From Eubacterium sp. (GTDB lineage Bacteria > Bacillota > Clostridia > Lachnospirales > Lachnospiraceae): a DNA stretch of 49,310 nucleotides. The notes beneath the pieces were generated by a model, which ran no database searches, was not told the origin of the DNA, and saw only the letters and a list, made by a program, of their open reading frames with translations. The DNA lies in the NCBI GenBank assembly GCA_016280325.1, contig JAEEGM010000018.1, positions 1 through 49,310 of the forward strand, in the 5' to 3' direction. Position 1 is the first letter of the stretch, and each line of letters starts with the position of its first letter. Both the position numbers and the translations under genes were made by a program. Shown here one piece after another: positions 42,656 through 49,310 of this stretch.

Positions 42656-43264
42656 ATGCAAACATCAGTGATTACAGTTAAACCGGATGGGACCGGAATG
42701 AAGGAAGCTCTCGCGGCGTCAGAGAAGGTTGCGGTGGATGCCGGACTGGATGCAAAGGAGAAACTGCGTTTTCGCCTTCTCTCGGAGGAGTTGTTCGGGA
42801 TGATCGCTACCATTACCGGTGAGAACGAGTCTTCCTACTGGATTGAGAGTGAGGGTAAGAAGTTTGACATTCATCTGAAGGCGGATGTGGAGCTGACGCT
42901 GACCATGAAGGAGGAGCTTGTGTCTCTGTCATCTTCCGGGAAAAATACGGCAGCGAGGGGCTTCATGGGCAAGCTTCGCGATATGATCGGGTCGGCGCTT
43001 TTGCCGCGTGATGACGGTCCGTCTCCGCTGACGATAGGGTTGATGGGCATGGGAAGCCCGAGCGGTTATCAGGTCACGGGAGATGTCTATGAGTGGTCCA
43101 TGATGCGTTACCGTGCCGAGATGGAGGGCAAATCCGGTGAGGATGAAGATGCTGCCCATGCCGTGGACGAGTTGGAGCGGTCCATCGTGGCGAATATTGC
43201 CGATGAGGTAAAGGTACGTATCGTCGGAAGCGATGTGGAGATCACGATCAGCAAGAAGTTTTGA
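42656..43264 (+). CDS. HATPase-like (anti-sigma-type) protein, degenerate
   Basis: 202 residues from the ATG at 42656 with AAGGAGG upstream. An extension back to 42596 lacks a site. The region KEALAASEKVAVDAGLD followed by EKLRFRLLSEELFGMI resembles helix 1 of RsbW/HATPase anti-sigma domains, where the N-box Glu/Asn lies (here LLSEELF). The G-boxes that bind ATP are not obvious, and an insertion with AARGFMGKLRDMIGSALLP precedes the C-terminal strands (VKVRIVGSDVEITISKK). There is no signal peptide. I would call it a possible protein-protein switch related to the anti-sigma kinase fold, with moderate certainty. It is first in an operon with a beta-CASP nuclease. Confidence 0.6.
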   Translation: MQTSVITVKPDGTGMKEALAASEKVAVDAGLDAKEKLRFRLLSEELFGMIATITGENESSYWIESEGKKFDIHLKADVELTLTMKEELVSLSSSGKNTAARGFMGKLRDMIGSALLPRDDGPSPLTIGLMGMGSPSGYQVTGDVYEWSMMRYRAEMEGKSGEDEDAAHAVDELERSIVANIADEVKVRIVGSDVEITISKKF

Positions 43265-43298
43265 TACAGCTATGTAAGACAGATCGGGGAGGATTGGC

Positions 43299-44903
43299 AT
43301 GAAACTGATTTTCATCGGAGCCGACCACGAGGTGACGGGAAGCTGTCACTACATGGAGGTCGGAGAGAAGAAGTTTTGTATCGACATCGGTATGGAGCAG
43401 GGACGGGATATGTTCGAGAATCAGGAGATCCCGGTCAATGCCTCTGAACTGGACTATGTTTTTCTGACACATGCACATATCGATCATACCGGTCTGCTTC
43501 CGCTTCTGTATGCGAGAGGCTTTCGCGGACAGGTCTTTGCCACCAAGGCAACCTGTGAGCTATCGCAGATCATGCTCCGTGACTCGGCGCACATCCAGCA
43601 GTTCGAGGCGGAGTGGCGCAATCGTAAAGCCGCCAGAGCCGGCGGCGAGATCTATCAGCCTGTCTATACGATGGAGGACGCACTCGGTGCCATCCATCTT
43701 TTGGTTCCCTGTGAATATGATTCCGTGATCACGATCTCCGACGAGGTGAGCATCCGGTTCACCGATGTCGGCCATCTTCTCGGATCCGCCTCGATCGAGG
43801 TGTTCGCGAAGGAGGGCGCGGATGAGCGTACGATCGTATTCTCCGGTGACCTGGGAAATATCAACAAGCCGATTCTCAGGGATCCGCACTATACCAAGGC
43901 GGCAGACTATGTCGTGATGGAGTCGACCTACGGTGATCGCGTGCATTCTGACGGTGTGCCGGATTACGTGGGGGATCTGGCGGCCATCATCGAGGAGACT
44001 TTTACGCGTGGCGGAAATGTCGTGATACCGGCGTTTGCTGTCGGGCGTACACAGGAACTTCTGTATTTCCTTCGACAGATCAAGGAACAGAAACGGATCA
44101 CGTCCTGTCCGGATTTTGATGTCTATGTGGACTCACCGCTCGCGGTGGAGGCTACGCATATATTCGGGAAAAATGCCGAGCAGTGCTTCTCTGAAGAAGC
44201 CAGGGACCTGGTACGTCGCGGTATCAATCCGATCGGTTTTCCCGGTCTGAAACTGTCCATCACATCGGACGATTCCAAAGCTATCAACTTCGATCCGAAT
44301 CCGAAGGTTATCCTCTCGGCATCCGGTATGTGCGATGCCGGTCGTATCCGTCACCACTTAAAGCATAATCTCTGGCGTGAGGATTCGACGATCGTTTTCG
44401 TCGGATATCAGACCGCGGGGACACTGGGACGCGCGCTGCTTGACGGTATCGATGAGGTCAAGCTTTTCGGCGAGATGATCGAGGTCAGGGCGCGTATCAC
44501 CAAGATCAACGGTATCAGCGGACACGCAGATGTGAACGGTCTGCTTAAGTGGGTGGAGTCTTTCACCGAGAAGCCGCCGAAGAGAGTATTTGTCGTGCAC
44601 GGCGAGGACAGTGTGTGCCAGCAGTTCTGTCGGACGTTGGAGGAGCACGCCTTTATCGCCAGTGCGCCTTACAGCGGAACCGAGTTTGATCCGATCAGAG
44701 GTGAATTCGTCCGTGAGGCTGAGCCGGTACCGGCAGAGAAGAAGCGTGCCGCATCCAAGCGTGCGAGCGATGTCTTCTCGCGACTGCTTACCGCCGGTCA
44801 GCGTTTGCTTTCGATCATACGTAAAAATGAAGGCTTGTCCAATAAGGATACAGCCAAGTTTACGGATCAGATCAATTCGCTCTGCGATAAATGGGACAGA
44901 TAA
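43299..44903 (+). CDS. Metallo-beta-lactamase/beta-CASP nuclease (CPSF73-like RNase)
   Basis: 534 residues. The metallo-beta-lactamase core has FLTHAHIDHTGLLP (motif 2, HxHxDH), VGHLLGSASIEV (motif 3), FSGDLGN (motif 4), then the beta-CASP insert opening MESTYGDR with YVDSPLAVEAT. The end of the core has SASGMCDAGRIRHHL and ISGHADVNGLLKWV (motif C-type His). This is the bacterial RNA-processing branch of the CPSF73 family, without the KH domains of archaeal members. Predicted cytosolic zinc-dependent endo/5'-exonuclease on RNA. The gene lies 34 nt after the HATPase-like gene and 15 nt before a membrane-anchored protein, so all three are likely co-transcribed. Confidence 0.92.
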   Translation: MKLIFIGADHEVTGSCHYMEVGEKKFCIDIGMEQGRDMFENQEIPVNASELDYVFLTHAHIDHTGLLPLLYARGFRGQVFATKATCELSQIMLRDSAHIQQFEAEWRNRKAARAGGEIYQPVYTMEDALGAIHLLVPCEYDSVITISDEVSIRFTDVGHLLGSASIEVFAKEGADERTIVFSGDLGNINKPILRDPHYTKAADYVVMESTYGDRVHSDGVPDYVGDLAAIIEETFTRGGNVVIPAFAVGRTQELLYFLRQIKEQKRITSCPDFDVYVDSPLAVEATHIFGKNAEQCFSEEARDLVRRGINPIGFPGLKLSITSDDSKAINFDPNPKVILSASGMCDAGRIRHHLKHNLWREDSTIVFVGYQTAGTLGRALLDGIDEVKLFGEMIEVRARITKINGISGHADVNGLLKWVESFTEKPPKRVFVVHGEDSVCQQFCRTLEEHAFIASAPYSGTEFDPIRGEFVREAEPVPAEKKRAASKRASDVFSRLLTAGQRLLSIIRKNEGLSNKDTAKFTDQINSLCDKWDR

Positions 44904-44918
44904 TAAAGGACACTTGTA

Positions 44919-46574
44919 ATGAAAAAGATACTGAAAATCTTTATAATCATATCCATCTTGATGGCAGCTGGTGGCGGAGCTGCCGTCTACTTTTTGTCTA
45001 AGGGCGGGGACGAGGTCAGCCAGTTTGATTCCAGGCGCCATCTCGATCAGAGCGACCAGGAGGATTCTCACGCCTATCGTTTTGAAACCGACTCGCTCGC
45101 TACCGAGTTATCCCGTGAGGGAGAGAATAAAAATGTGATGAACTTCGATGACGGGGATTTTTTCACCGTCGCGTACAGCAAGTCGTCCAGAGATCGCCTG
45201 GACCGTCTGATCCGTCGTTCTAATCCGGATTTCGAAAAGCCGTTGATTGCGTACAACCCCTTTGGTACATTGCCGAATACGTATTATTTTTATTTCAAGA
45301 CGCAGTCACCCTGTATGGTACGTTATACGATCACTGTCGAGGATGAGAAGATTCCGGATCATATCCGTTATATCAACAACGGGAACACCAAGAATCTGGG
45401 GACCGAGCATGAGTTTATCGTGGGTGGTCTGATCCCCGGGATGAGAAACTATATTGTGTTGGAGCTTCTGGACGGAAACGGCTCGCATCGTGAGGATATC
45501 ACCTACAAGGTGGATGTGCCGGATATGCAGTCGCCGACAAGGATTCAGCATGAGCGTGGCAAGAGTGATTATCGACTTGAGAACGGATTGTTTTTCCTGT
45601 TGCCGAAGAACGATAAGTATATCTATTTTTATGACAATAACGGAACGCTTCGCGGCTGTATGAATACCGAGAGTGAGCATGGGGGACGGGTGTATGCCAA
45701 CGATTCCCATGTCATCTACCAGACAGCGGGAACGCATGTGGTGAGGCTCAATAGGATCGGTCAGGTCGAGGGCGTGGCTATTTTTACCGGGATCAGGCAG
45801 ATCCTGGATTTTGCTTATGATGATTATGAAAACGTCTTCGCGCTTATCCAAAACGGCAAGCGCTATCAGGTGGTGCGCACGTCGATGAAGGGTGGCAAGA
45901 CGGAGCTTGTTTATACCTTTGAAAAGGGAATGAAACCGACTTCGCTTTCTTCCGTGGTGAGCGGTAATCTTTATGTTTCACTGTCAAATCCGATGGGGAT
46001 CATGCGGATTGATGGTCTGCTCAGCGAGCGGCCGAAGGTGAAACTGGTGGTCGGTCTGAAGAAGGATTGGAAGAAGACAACGCTCAAGAAGCGTGTGATC
46101 GATCCGACGGCTCCGAAAAAGAAGAAAAAGACAGAGGATGACAAGGACAAGAAGGACGACAAGGATGCGGCGTCCGGTGAGGCGGTGGAGGTCGAACCCG
46201 AGCAGAAAAAGGATCTTCCGCTTGTCGGTTGGAATATGAACGAGAGTGTGCTGTCACTGGTTCGCGGTGAGTCGAATGGAACGATCGATACACTGACTTT
46301 CGCGGTGGATAAGGGTCGACTGATCCACGCGGTCAAGCTGCAGATCGACAGCAAGAAAAAAGAAGCGAAGCTTCTTTTCCAGAAGGAGACGGAGTTCGAC
46401 GGAAAGGTTTTCGTTCAGTGGGATCCGTCCGGCCACGCGATCGTCGGGAACGGTACCAGGGGTACCTACGAGGAACGTGACGGAGACTTCAAGGTGACGA
46501 GAGAGTTTACCTACAGTAGCGGATTTGACGGCGTCTGGAAACACAGTTTGGAAGGGATGTGTTTTTATCCCTGA
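44919..46574 (+). CDS. Membrane-anchored arylsulfotransferase-like protein with a basic/acidic insertion
   Basis: 551 residues. An N-terminal signal anchor (ILKIFIIISILMAAGGGAAVYFL) is followed by a disordered acidic stretch. Residues about 110-210 resemble the N-terminal beta-sandwich of aryl-sulfate sulfotransferases (LIAYNPFGTLPNTYYFYF, then TEHEFIVGGLIPG). The remainder is a set of beta-propeller-like repeats (FFLLPKNDKYIYFYDNNG, HVIYQTAGTHVVRLN, VFALIQNGKRY). Residues about 398-430 are a low-complexity KKKKK/DDKDKKDDKD insertion that would project from the propeller. I could not identify the catalytic histidine with confidence, so it may be a non-enzymatic relative. It acts outside the membrane. 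Confidence 0.7.
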   Translation: MKKILKIFIIISILMAAGGGAAVYFLSKGGDEVSQFDSRRHLDQSDQEDSHAYRFETDSLATELSREGENKNVMNFDDGDFFTVAYSKSSRDRLDRLIRRSNPDFEKPLIAYNPFGTLPNTYYFYFKTQSPCMVRYTITVEDEKIPDHIRYINNGNTKNLGTEHEFIVGGLIPGMRNYIVLELLDGNGSHREDITYKVDVPDMQSPTRIQHERGKSDYRLENGLFFLLPKNDKYIYFYDNNGTLRGCMNTESEHGGRVYANDSHVIYQTAGTHVVRLNRIGQVEGVAIFTGIRQILDFAYDDYENVFALIQNGKRYQVVRTSMKGGKTELVYTFEKGMKPTSLSSVVSGNLYVSLSNPMGIMRIDGLLSERPKVKLVVGLKKDWKKTTLKKRVIDPTAPKKKKKTEDDKDKKDDKDAASGEAVEVEPEQKKDLPLVGWNMNESVLSLVRGESNGTIDTLTFAVDKGRLIHAVKLQIDSKKKEAKLLFQKETEFDGKVFVQWDPSGHAIVGNGTRGTYEERDGDFKVTREFTYSSGFDGVWKHSLEGMCFYP

Positions 46575-46614
46575 TCCGGTGTCGTGCATATTTTTGCGAA
46601 TCCGTGTAAAAAAG

Positions 46615-46630
46615 TATACAAATTTGTATA
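46615..46630 (+). promoter_or_regulatory. Perfect 16-bp palindrome upstream of the transaldolase gene
   Basis: TATACAAATTTGTATA is self-complementary over all 16 bases and lies just upstream of the -35 box. It has the look of a GntR/LacI-type operator, though no regulator is adjacent. Confidence 0.6.
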
Positions 46631-46631
46631 A

Positions 46632-46669
46632 AAATACGACTTGTGTATTCGTCGTATTTATGTGATAAT
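46632..46669 (+). promoter_or_regulatory. Promoter of the transaldolase-transketolase unit, overlapped by an inverted repeat
   Basis: TTGTGT (46641-46646), 17-nt spacer, GATAAT (46664-46669). AAATACGAC (46632-46640) and GTCGTATTT (46651-46659) form a perfect 9-bp inverted repeat with a 10-nt spacer that straddles the -35 box, a second operator-like site next to the palindrome at 46615. Confidence 0.6.
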
Positions 46670-46704
46670 AAACCCAATATTATTGTGATAGGAGGACTGT
46701 TGCT

Positions 46705-47364
46705 ATGAAACTTTTTGTGGATACTGCGAAGATCGAGGACATCCGTAAGGCTGAGGAGATGGGGGTTATCTGTGGTGTGACCACGAATCCGTCATTGATC
46801 GCCAAAGAGGGCGGAAGAAGCCAGGAGGATGTGCTTAAGGAGATTGCTTCCATCGTGGACGGACCGATCAGCGGTGAGGTTAAGGCTACGACGGTGGATG
46901 CGGAAGGTATGATCGCTGAGGGACGTGAGATCGCGAAACTTCATCCGAACATGGTGGTGAAGATCCCGATGACGATCGAAGGTTTGAAGGCGACCAAGGT
47001 GCTTGCTTCCGAGGGGATCAAGTGTAATGTGACACTGATCTTTTCCGCGAATCAGGCATTGCTTGCGGCTCGTGCCGGTGCGGCTTATGTATCGCCGTTC
47101 CTGGGACGTCTGGATGATATCTCCATGCCGGGTATCGATCTGATCGAGCAGATTTCGGCCATTTTTGCGAACTATCCGGAGATTGAGACGGAGATTATCG
47201 CAGCCAGCATCCGTAACCCGATCCATGTGACGGATTGTGCGTTGGCAGGTGCGGATATCGCTACGGTACCGTACGGCGTGATCGAGCAGATGACCAAGCA
47301 TCCGCTGACAGACAAGGGCATCGAGAATTTCCAGAAGGATTACATCGCCGTATTCGGTAAATAA
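46705..47364 (+). CDS. fsa: Transaldolase / fructose-6-phosphate aldolase-like (TalC/Fsa)
   Basis: 219 residues, the short class of transaldolase. Motifs are [20 protein letters not shown] and the strand [15 protein letters not shown] at the N-terminus, the Schiff-base lysine region MVVKIPMT (about residues 83-90), [21 protein letters not shown] and [15 protein letters not shown]. It belongs to the family shared by fructose-6-phosphate aldolase and bacterial transaldolase; in Firmicutes with neighbouring transketolase it is normally called transaldolase. The following transketolase subunits are co-directional with only 15 nt between, so together they interconvert C3-C7 sugar phosphates. Confidence 0.93.
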   Translation: MKLFVDTAKIEDIRKAEEMGVICGVTTNPSLIAKEGGRSQEDVLKEIASIVDGPISGEVKATTVDAEGMIAEGREIAKLHPNMVVKIPMTIEGLKATKVLASEGIKCNVTLIFSANQALLAARAGAAYVSPFLGRLDDISMPGIDLIEQISAIFANYPEIETEIIAASIRNPIHVTDCALAGADIATVPYGVIEQMTKHPLTDKGIENFQKDYIAVFGK

Positions 47365-47379
47365 TTGAGGAGGATTTCT

Positions 47380-48207
47380 ATGGATATCAAAGAGCTTCAG
47401 AAAAAGGCAGTCGAGGTGCGCAAGGGCGTGATCGTCGGCACACATGCGGCGAAGTCCGGGCATCCGGGTGGATCGCTTTCGGCTGCGGATATTTTTACGT
47501 ATCTGTTTTTTGAGGAGTTGAATATTGACCCGGCCAATCCGGATAAGCCGGACAGAGACCGGTTCGTACTCAGTAAGGGACATACGGCTCCGGGGTACTA
47601 TGCGGCACTGGCGAACCGTGGATTCTTCCCGGTGAAGGATCTGGAGACCTTGCGTCACACCGGTTCCTATCTGCAGGGACATCCGGATAAAAAGCATATC
47701 CCGGGTGTGGATATGTCATCGGGTTCACTCGGACAGGGAATATCGGCGGCTGTCGGTATGGCACTTTCCGCCAAGCTTTCCGGGGACTCCTATCGTGTGT
47801 ACACACTTCTCGGTGATGGTGAGATCCAGGAAGGTCAGGTATGGGAGGCGGCTATGTTTGCTGCTTCGAGAAAGCTTGACAATCTGGTAGTGATCGTGGA
47901 TAACAATGGACTGCAGATCGACGGCGCGATCGACCAGGTATGCTCACCGTATCCGATCGATGAGAAGTTCGAGGCATTTGGCTTCCATGTGATCAATATT
48001 GACGGCAACAGTTTTGAGGATATTAAGAAGGCGTTTGATGAGGCACGTCAGACCAAGGGACAGCCGACGGCGATCATTGCCAAGACGGTGAAGGGCAAGG
48101 GCGTGTCCTTTATGGAGAACCAGGTTGGCTGGCACGGCAAGGCGCCGAATGATGAAGAGTTTGAGAAGGCTATGGCCGAGCTTGAGAAGGCAGGAGGTGA
48201 GATCTGA
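47380..48207 (+). CDS. Transketolase N-terminal subunit
   Basis: 275 residues from the ATG at 47380, with GAGGAGG upstream. It holds the thiamine pyrophosphate PP domain: GTHAAKSGHPGGSLSAADI, the substrate loop LSKGHTAPGYYAAL, and the TPP motif GDGEIQEGQVWEAAMFAASRKLDN with its NN at the end (VDNNGLQIDG). Split transketolase is common in clostridia and archaea. It needs the next gene to be active. The stop overlaps the next start (TGATG), so the subunits are made together. Confidence 0.95.
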   Translation: MDIKELQKKAVEVRKGVIVGTHAAKSGHPGGSLSAADIFTYLFFEELNIDPANPDKPDRDRFVLSKGHTAPGYYAALANRGFFPVKDLETLRHTGSYLQGHPDKKHIPGVDMSSGSLGQGISAAVGMALSAKLSGDSYRVYTLLGDGEIQEGQVWEAAMFAASRKLDNLVVIVDNNGLQIDGAIDQVCSPYPIDEKFEAFGFHVINIDGNSFEDIKKAFDEARQTKGQPTAIIAKTVKGKGVSFMENQVGWHGKAPNDEEFEKAMAELEKAGGEI

Positions 48208-49145
48208 TGGGTGATGTTGTTAAGATTGCAACCAGAGACAGCTATGGAAATGCTCTGGTAGAGCTGGGGAAAACTCATGACGATCTCGTAGTGCTCGACG
48301 CTGATCTGGCTGCGGCTACGAAGACCGGTACTTTCAAAAAGGAGTTTCCGGAGAGACATATTGACTGTGGTATTGCTGAGTGTAACATGATGGGTATCGC
48401 TGCCGGTATCGCAGCGACGGGCAAGGTGCCGTTCGCGTCGACTTTCGCGATGTTTGCGGCAGGACGTGCGTTCGAGCAGGTGCGTAACTCGATCGGATAT
48501 CCGCAGTTGAATGTAAAAATCGGTGCGACGCATGCCGGCATCTCGGTCGGAGAGGATGGCGCTACACACCAGTGTAATGAGGATATAGCATTAATGCGTA
48601 CGATCCCGGGGATGACCGTGATCGTGCCGAGTGATGATATCGAGGCGAAGGCAGCTGTGAAGGCAGCGTATGAGCATCAGGGACCATGCTATCTGCGTTT
48701 CGGCCGCCTGGCTGTGCCGGTGATCAATGATAATCCGTCTTACAAGTTTGAGCTTGGTAAGGGTGTGGTTCTTCGTGAGGGTAAGGATGTGACGATCATC
48801 GCGTCCGGACTTCCGGTTTCGAATTGTCTGGAGGCCGCTGAGAAGCTGGCTGCCGACGGTGTCGATGCTGAGGTGATCAACATCCACACGATCAAGCCTC
48901 TTGATGAGGATCTGGTGATCGCGTCCGCGAAGAAGACCGGCAAGGTGGTTATCGTGGAGGAGCATTCTGTGATCGGCGGTTTGGGATCGGCGGTTTGTGA
49001 CTGCCTGTCTGAGAAGTGCCCGACGAAGGCGTTGAAGATCGGTATCAACGATGTCTTTGGTGAGTCGGGGCCGGCGCTTGAGCTGGTGGCTAAGTATGGG
49101 CTTGATGCCGAGAGTATCTACAACAGAGTTAAAGAGTTTAAGTAA
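48207..49145 (+). CDS. Transketolase C-terminal subunit
   Basis: 312 residues. It supplies the pyrimidine (PYR) domain, with the essential TPP glutamate in DCGIAECNMMGIAAG, followed by the transketolase C-terminal domain (LVIASAKKTGKVVIVEEHSVIGGLG). With the preceding subunit it moves two-carbon units between sugar phosphates, giving erythrose-4-phosphate and ribose-5-phosphate. The start overlaps the stop of the N-terminal subunit by one base (TGATG). Confidence 0.95.
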   Translation: MGDVVKIATRDSYGNALVELGKTHDDLVVLDADLAAATKTGTFKKEFPERHIDCGIAECNMMGIAAGIAATGKVPFASTFAMFAAGRAFEQVRNSIGYPQLNVKIGATHAGISVGEDGATHQCNEDIALMRTIPGMTVIVPSDDIEAKAAVKAAYEHQGPCYLRFGRLAVPVINDNPSYKFELGKGVVLREGKDVTIIASGLPVSNCLEAAEKLAADGVDAEVINIHTIKPLDEDLVIASAKKTGKVVIVEEHSVIGGLGSAVCDCLSEKCPTKALKIGINDVFGESGPALELVAKYGLDAESIYNRVKEFK

Positions 49146-49183
49146 AAATAAAAGAAAACAAAAGGGCAGTTTGGTGAAGTTTC

Positions 49184-49310
49184 ATGAAACAAGTCTTTTG
49201 TGTTAAACCATTTAATGGGGCGGTTGATATCGATGTGAGCGTGCCCGGTTCGAAGAGTATGACGAACCGGGCGCTTTTGCTTGCTGCGCTCGCGGAGGGT
49301 GAGAGCGTGC
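49184..49310 (+). CDS. aroA: 3-phosphoshikimate 1-carboxyvinyltransferase (EPSP synthase), 3' partial
   Basis: The first 42 residues are visible from the ATG at 49184. VPGSKSMTNRALLLAALAEG is the highly conserved N-terminal PEP/shikimate-3-phosphate-binding segment of EPSP synthase; the lysine in GSKS is a substrate ligand. The gene continues past the window. The ribosome binding site is poor (GGTGAAG). Its position after transketolase fits, because transketolase makes the erythrose-4-phosphate that enters the shikimate pathway. Confidence 0.9.
   Translation, partial: MKQVFCVKPFNGAVDIDVSVPGSKSMTNRALLLAALAEGESV

Noticed and set aside
46580-46605. GTGCATATTTTTGCGAATCC as a sixth copy of the leader motif
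   Set aside because: It shares the T run but not the TGCC/CACA flanks or the peptide pattern, so I left it out.
1-49310. tRNA, rRNA, CRISPR, insertion sequences or prophage
   Set aside because: No tRNA-like cloverleaf, rRNA segment, transposase or integrase, or regular repeat array was seen; all longer gaps between genes are under about 260 nt and are described in the features.

Overview
The window reads as a chromosomal segment of an anaerobic, low-oxygen-adapted Firmicute, most likely a Lachnospiraceae-type clostridium. Pointers are AGGAGG ribosome binding sites, TTGACA-N17-TATAAT promoters, a class B sortase next to Gram-positive surface proteins, a flavodiiron protein, trans-2-enoyl-CoA reductase, split transketolase and a CymR-like Rrf2 regulator beside cysteine genes. 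I saw no rRNA, tRNA, CRISPR array, insertion sequence or prophage. This looks like core genome with some lineage-specific accessory genes. Nearly all genes are on the + strand; only trkA-trkH is on the - strand.

Layout. 1-5075: end of a giant wall-anchored Ig-repeat surface protein. 5072-10271: promoter, fabV (enoyl reductase), lysC (aspartate kinase), a small unknown protein, and two G3E/CobW-type GTPases, one with a very long His/Cys tract and one fused to a C-terminal domain resembling DUF1980 (YcgQ). 10344-13054: icd, a GNAT acetyltransferase, a class B sortase and a terminator. 13057-16229: sulfur module with an Rrf2/CymR-like repressor, O-acetylhomoserine sulfhydrylase and cysteine synthase, with a palindromic candidate operator. 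16252-18959: GH27-like glycosidase and flavodiiron protein. 18982-22335: ABC ATPase plus FtsX/MacB-type permease. 22364-25315 (-): trkA-trkH potassium uptake. 25474-28293: a Tet(M)-like translational GTPase fused to a YacP/Rae1-type NYN nuclease. 28290-31990: trxA, trxB and glycogen phosphorylase. 32028-40597: a TetR-controlled envelope export cluster (MMPL protein, secreted Leu-x-x-Gly heptad protein, TetR, two half-ABC exporters). 40708-42517: a YngK-like lipoprotein and rlmH. 42530-46574: HATPase-like protein, beta-CASP nuclease and an arylsulfotransferase-like membrane-anchored protein. 46615-49310: transaldolase-like aldolase, split transketolase and the start of aroA.

How the genes fit together. 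The sulfur genes form a regulator-plus-targets unit. The transaldolase, transketolase and aroA order suggests supply of erythrose-4-phosphate to the shikimate pathway. The TetR cluster is probably one long operon controlled from two similar 13-bp imperfect palindromes, one over the -35 box and one downstream of the -10.

Most interesting points: (1) the GTPase-NYN nuclease fusion, which lacks the tetracycline-displacing YSPVSTP loop and looks like a one-polypeptide A-site mRNA cleavage or ribosome-rescue factor; (2) a short motif recurring in five separate 5' leaders (near 9276, 10361, 13143, 34319 and 42608) that pairs a small hairpin with a similar peptide sequence (RFFTC, RHFTC, RFYTC, QFFTL); (3) the G3E GTPase fused to a YcgQ-like domain beside a His-rich G3E GTPase.
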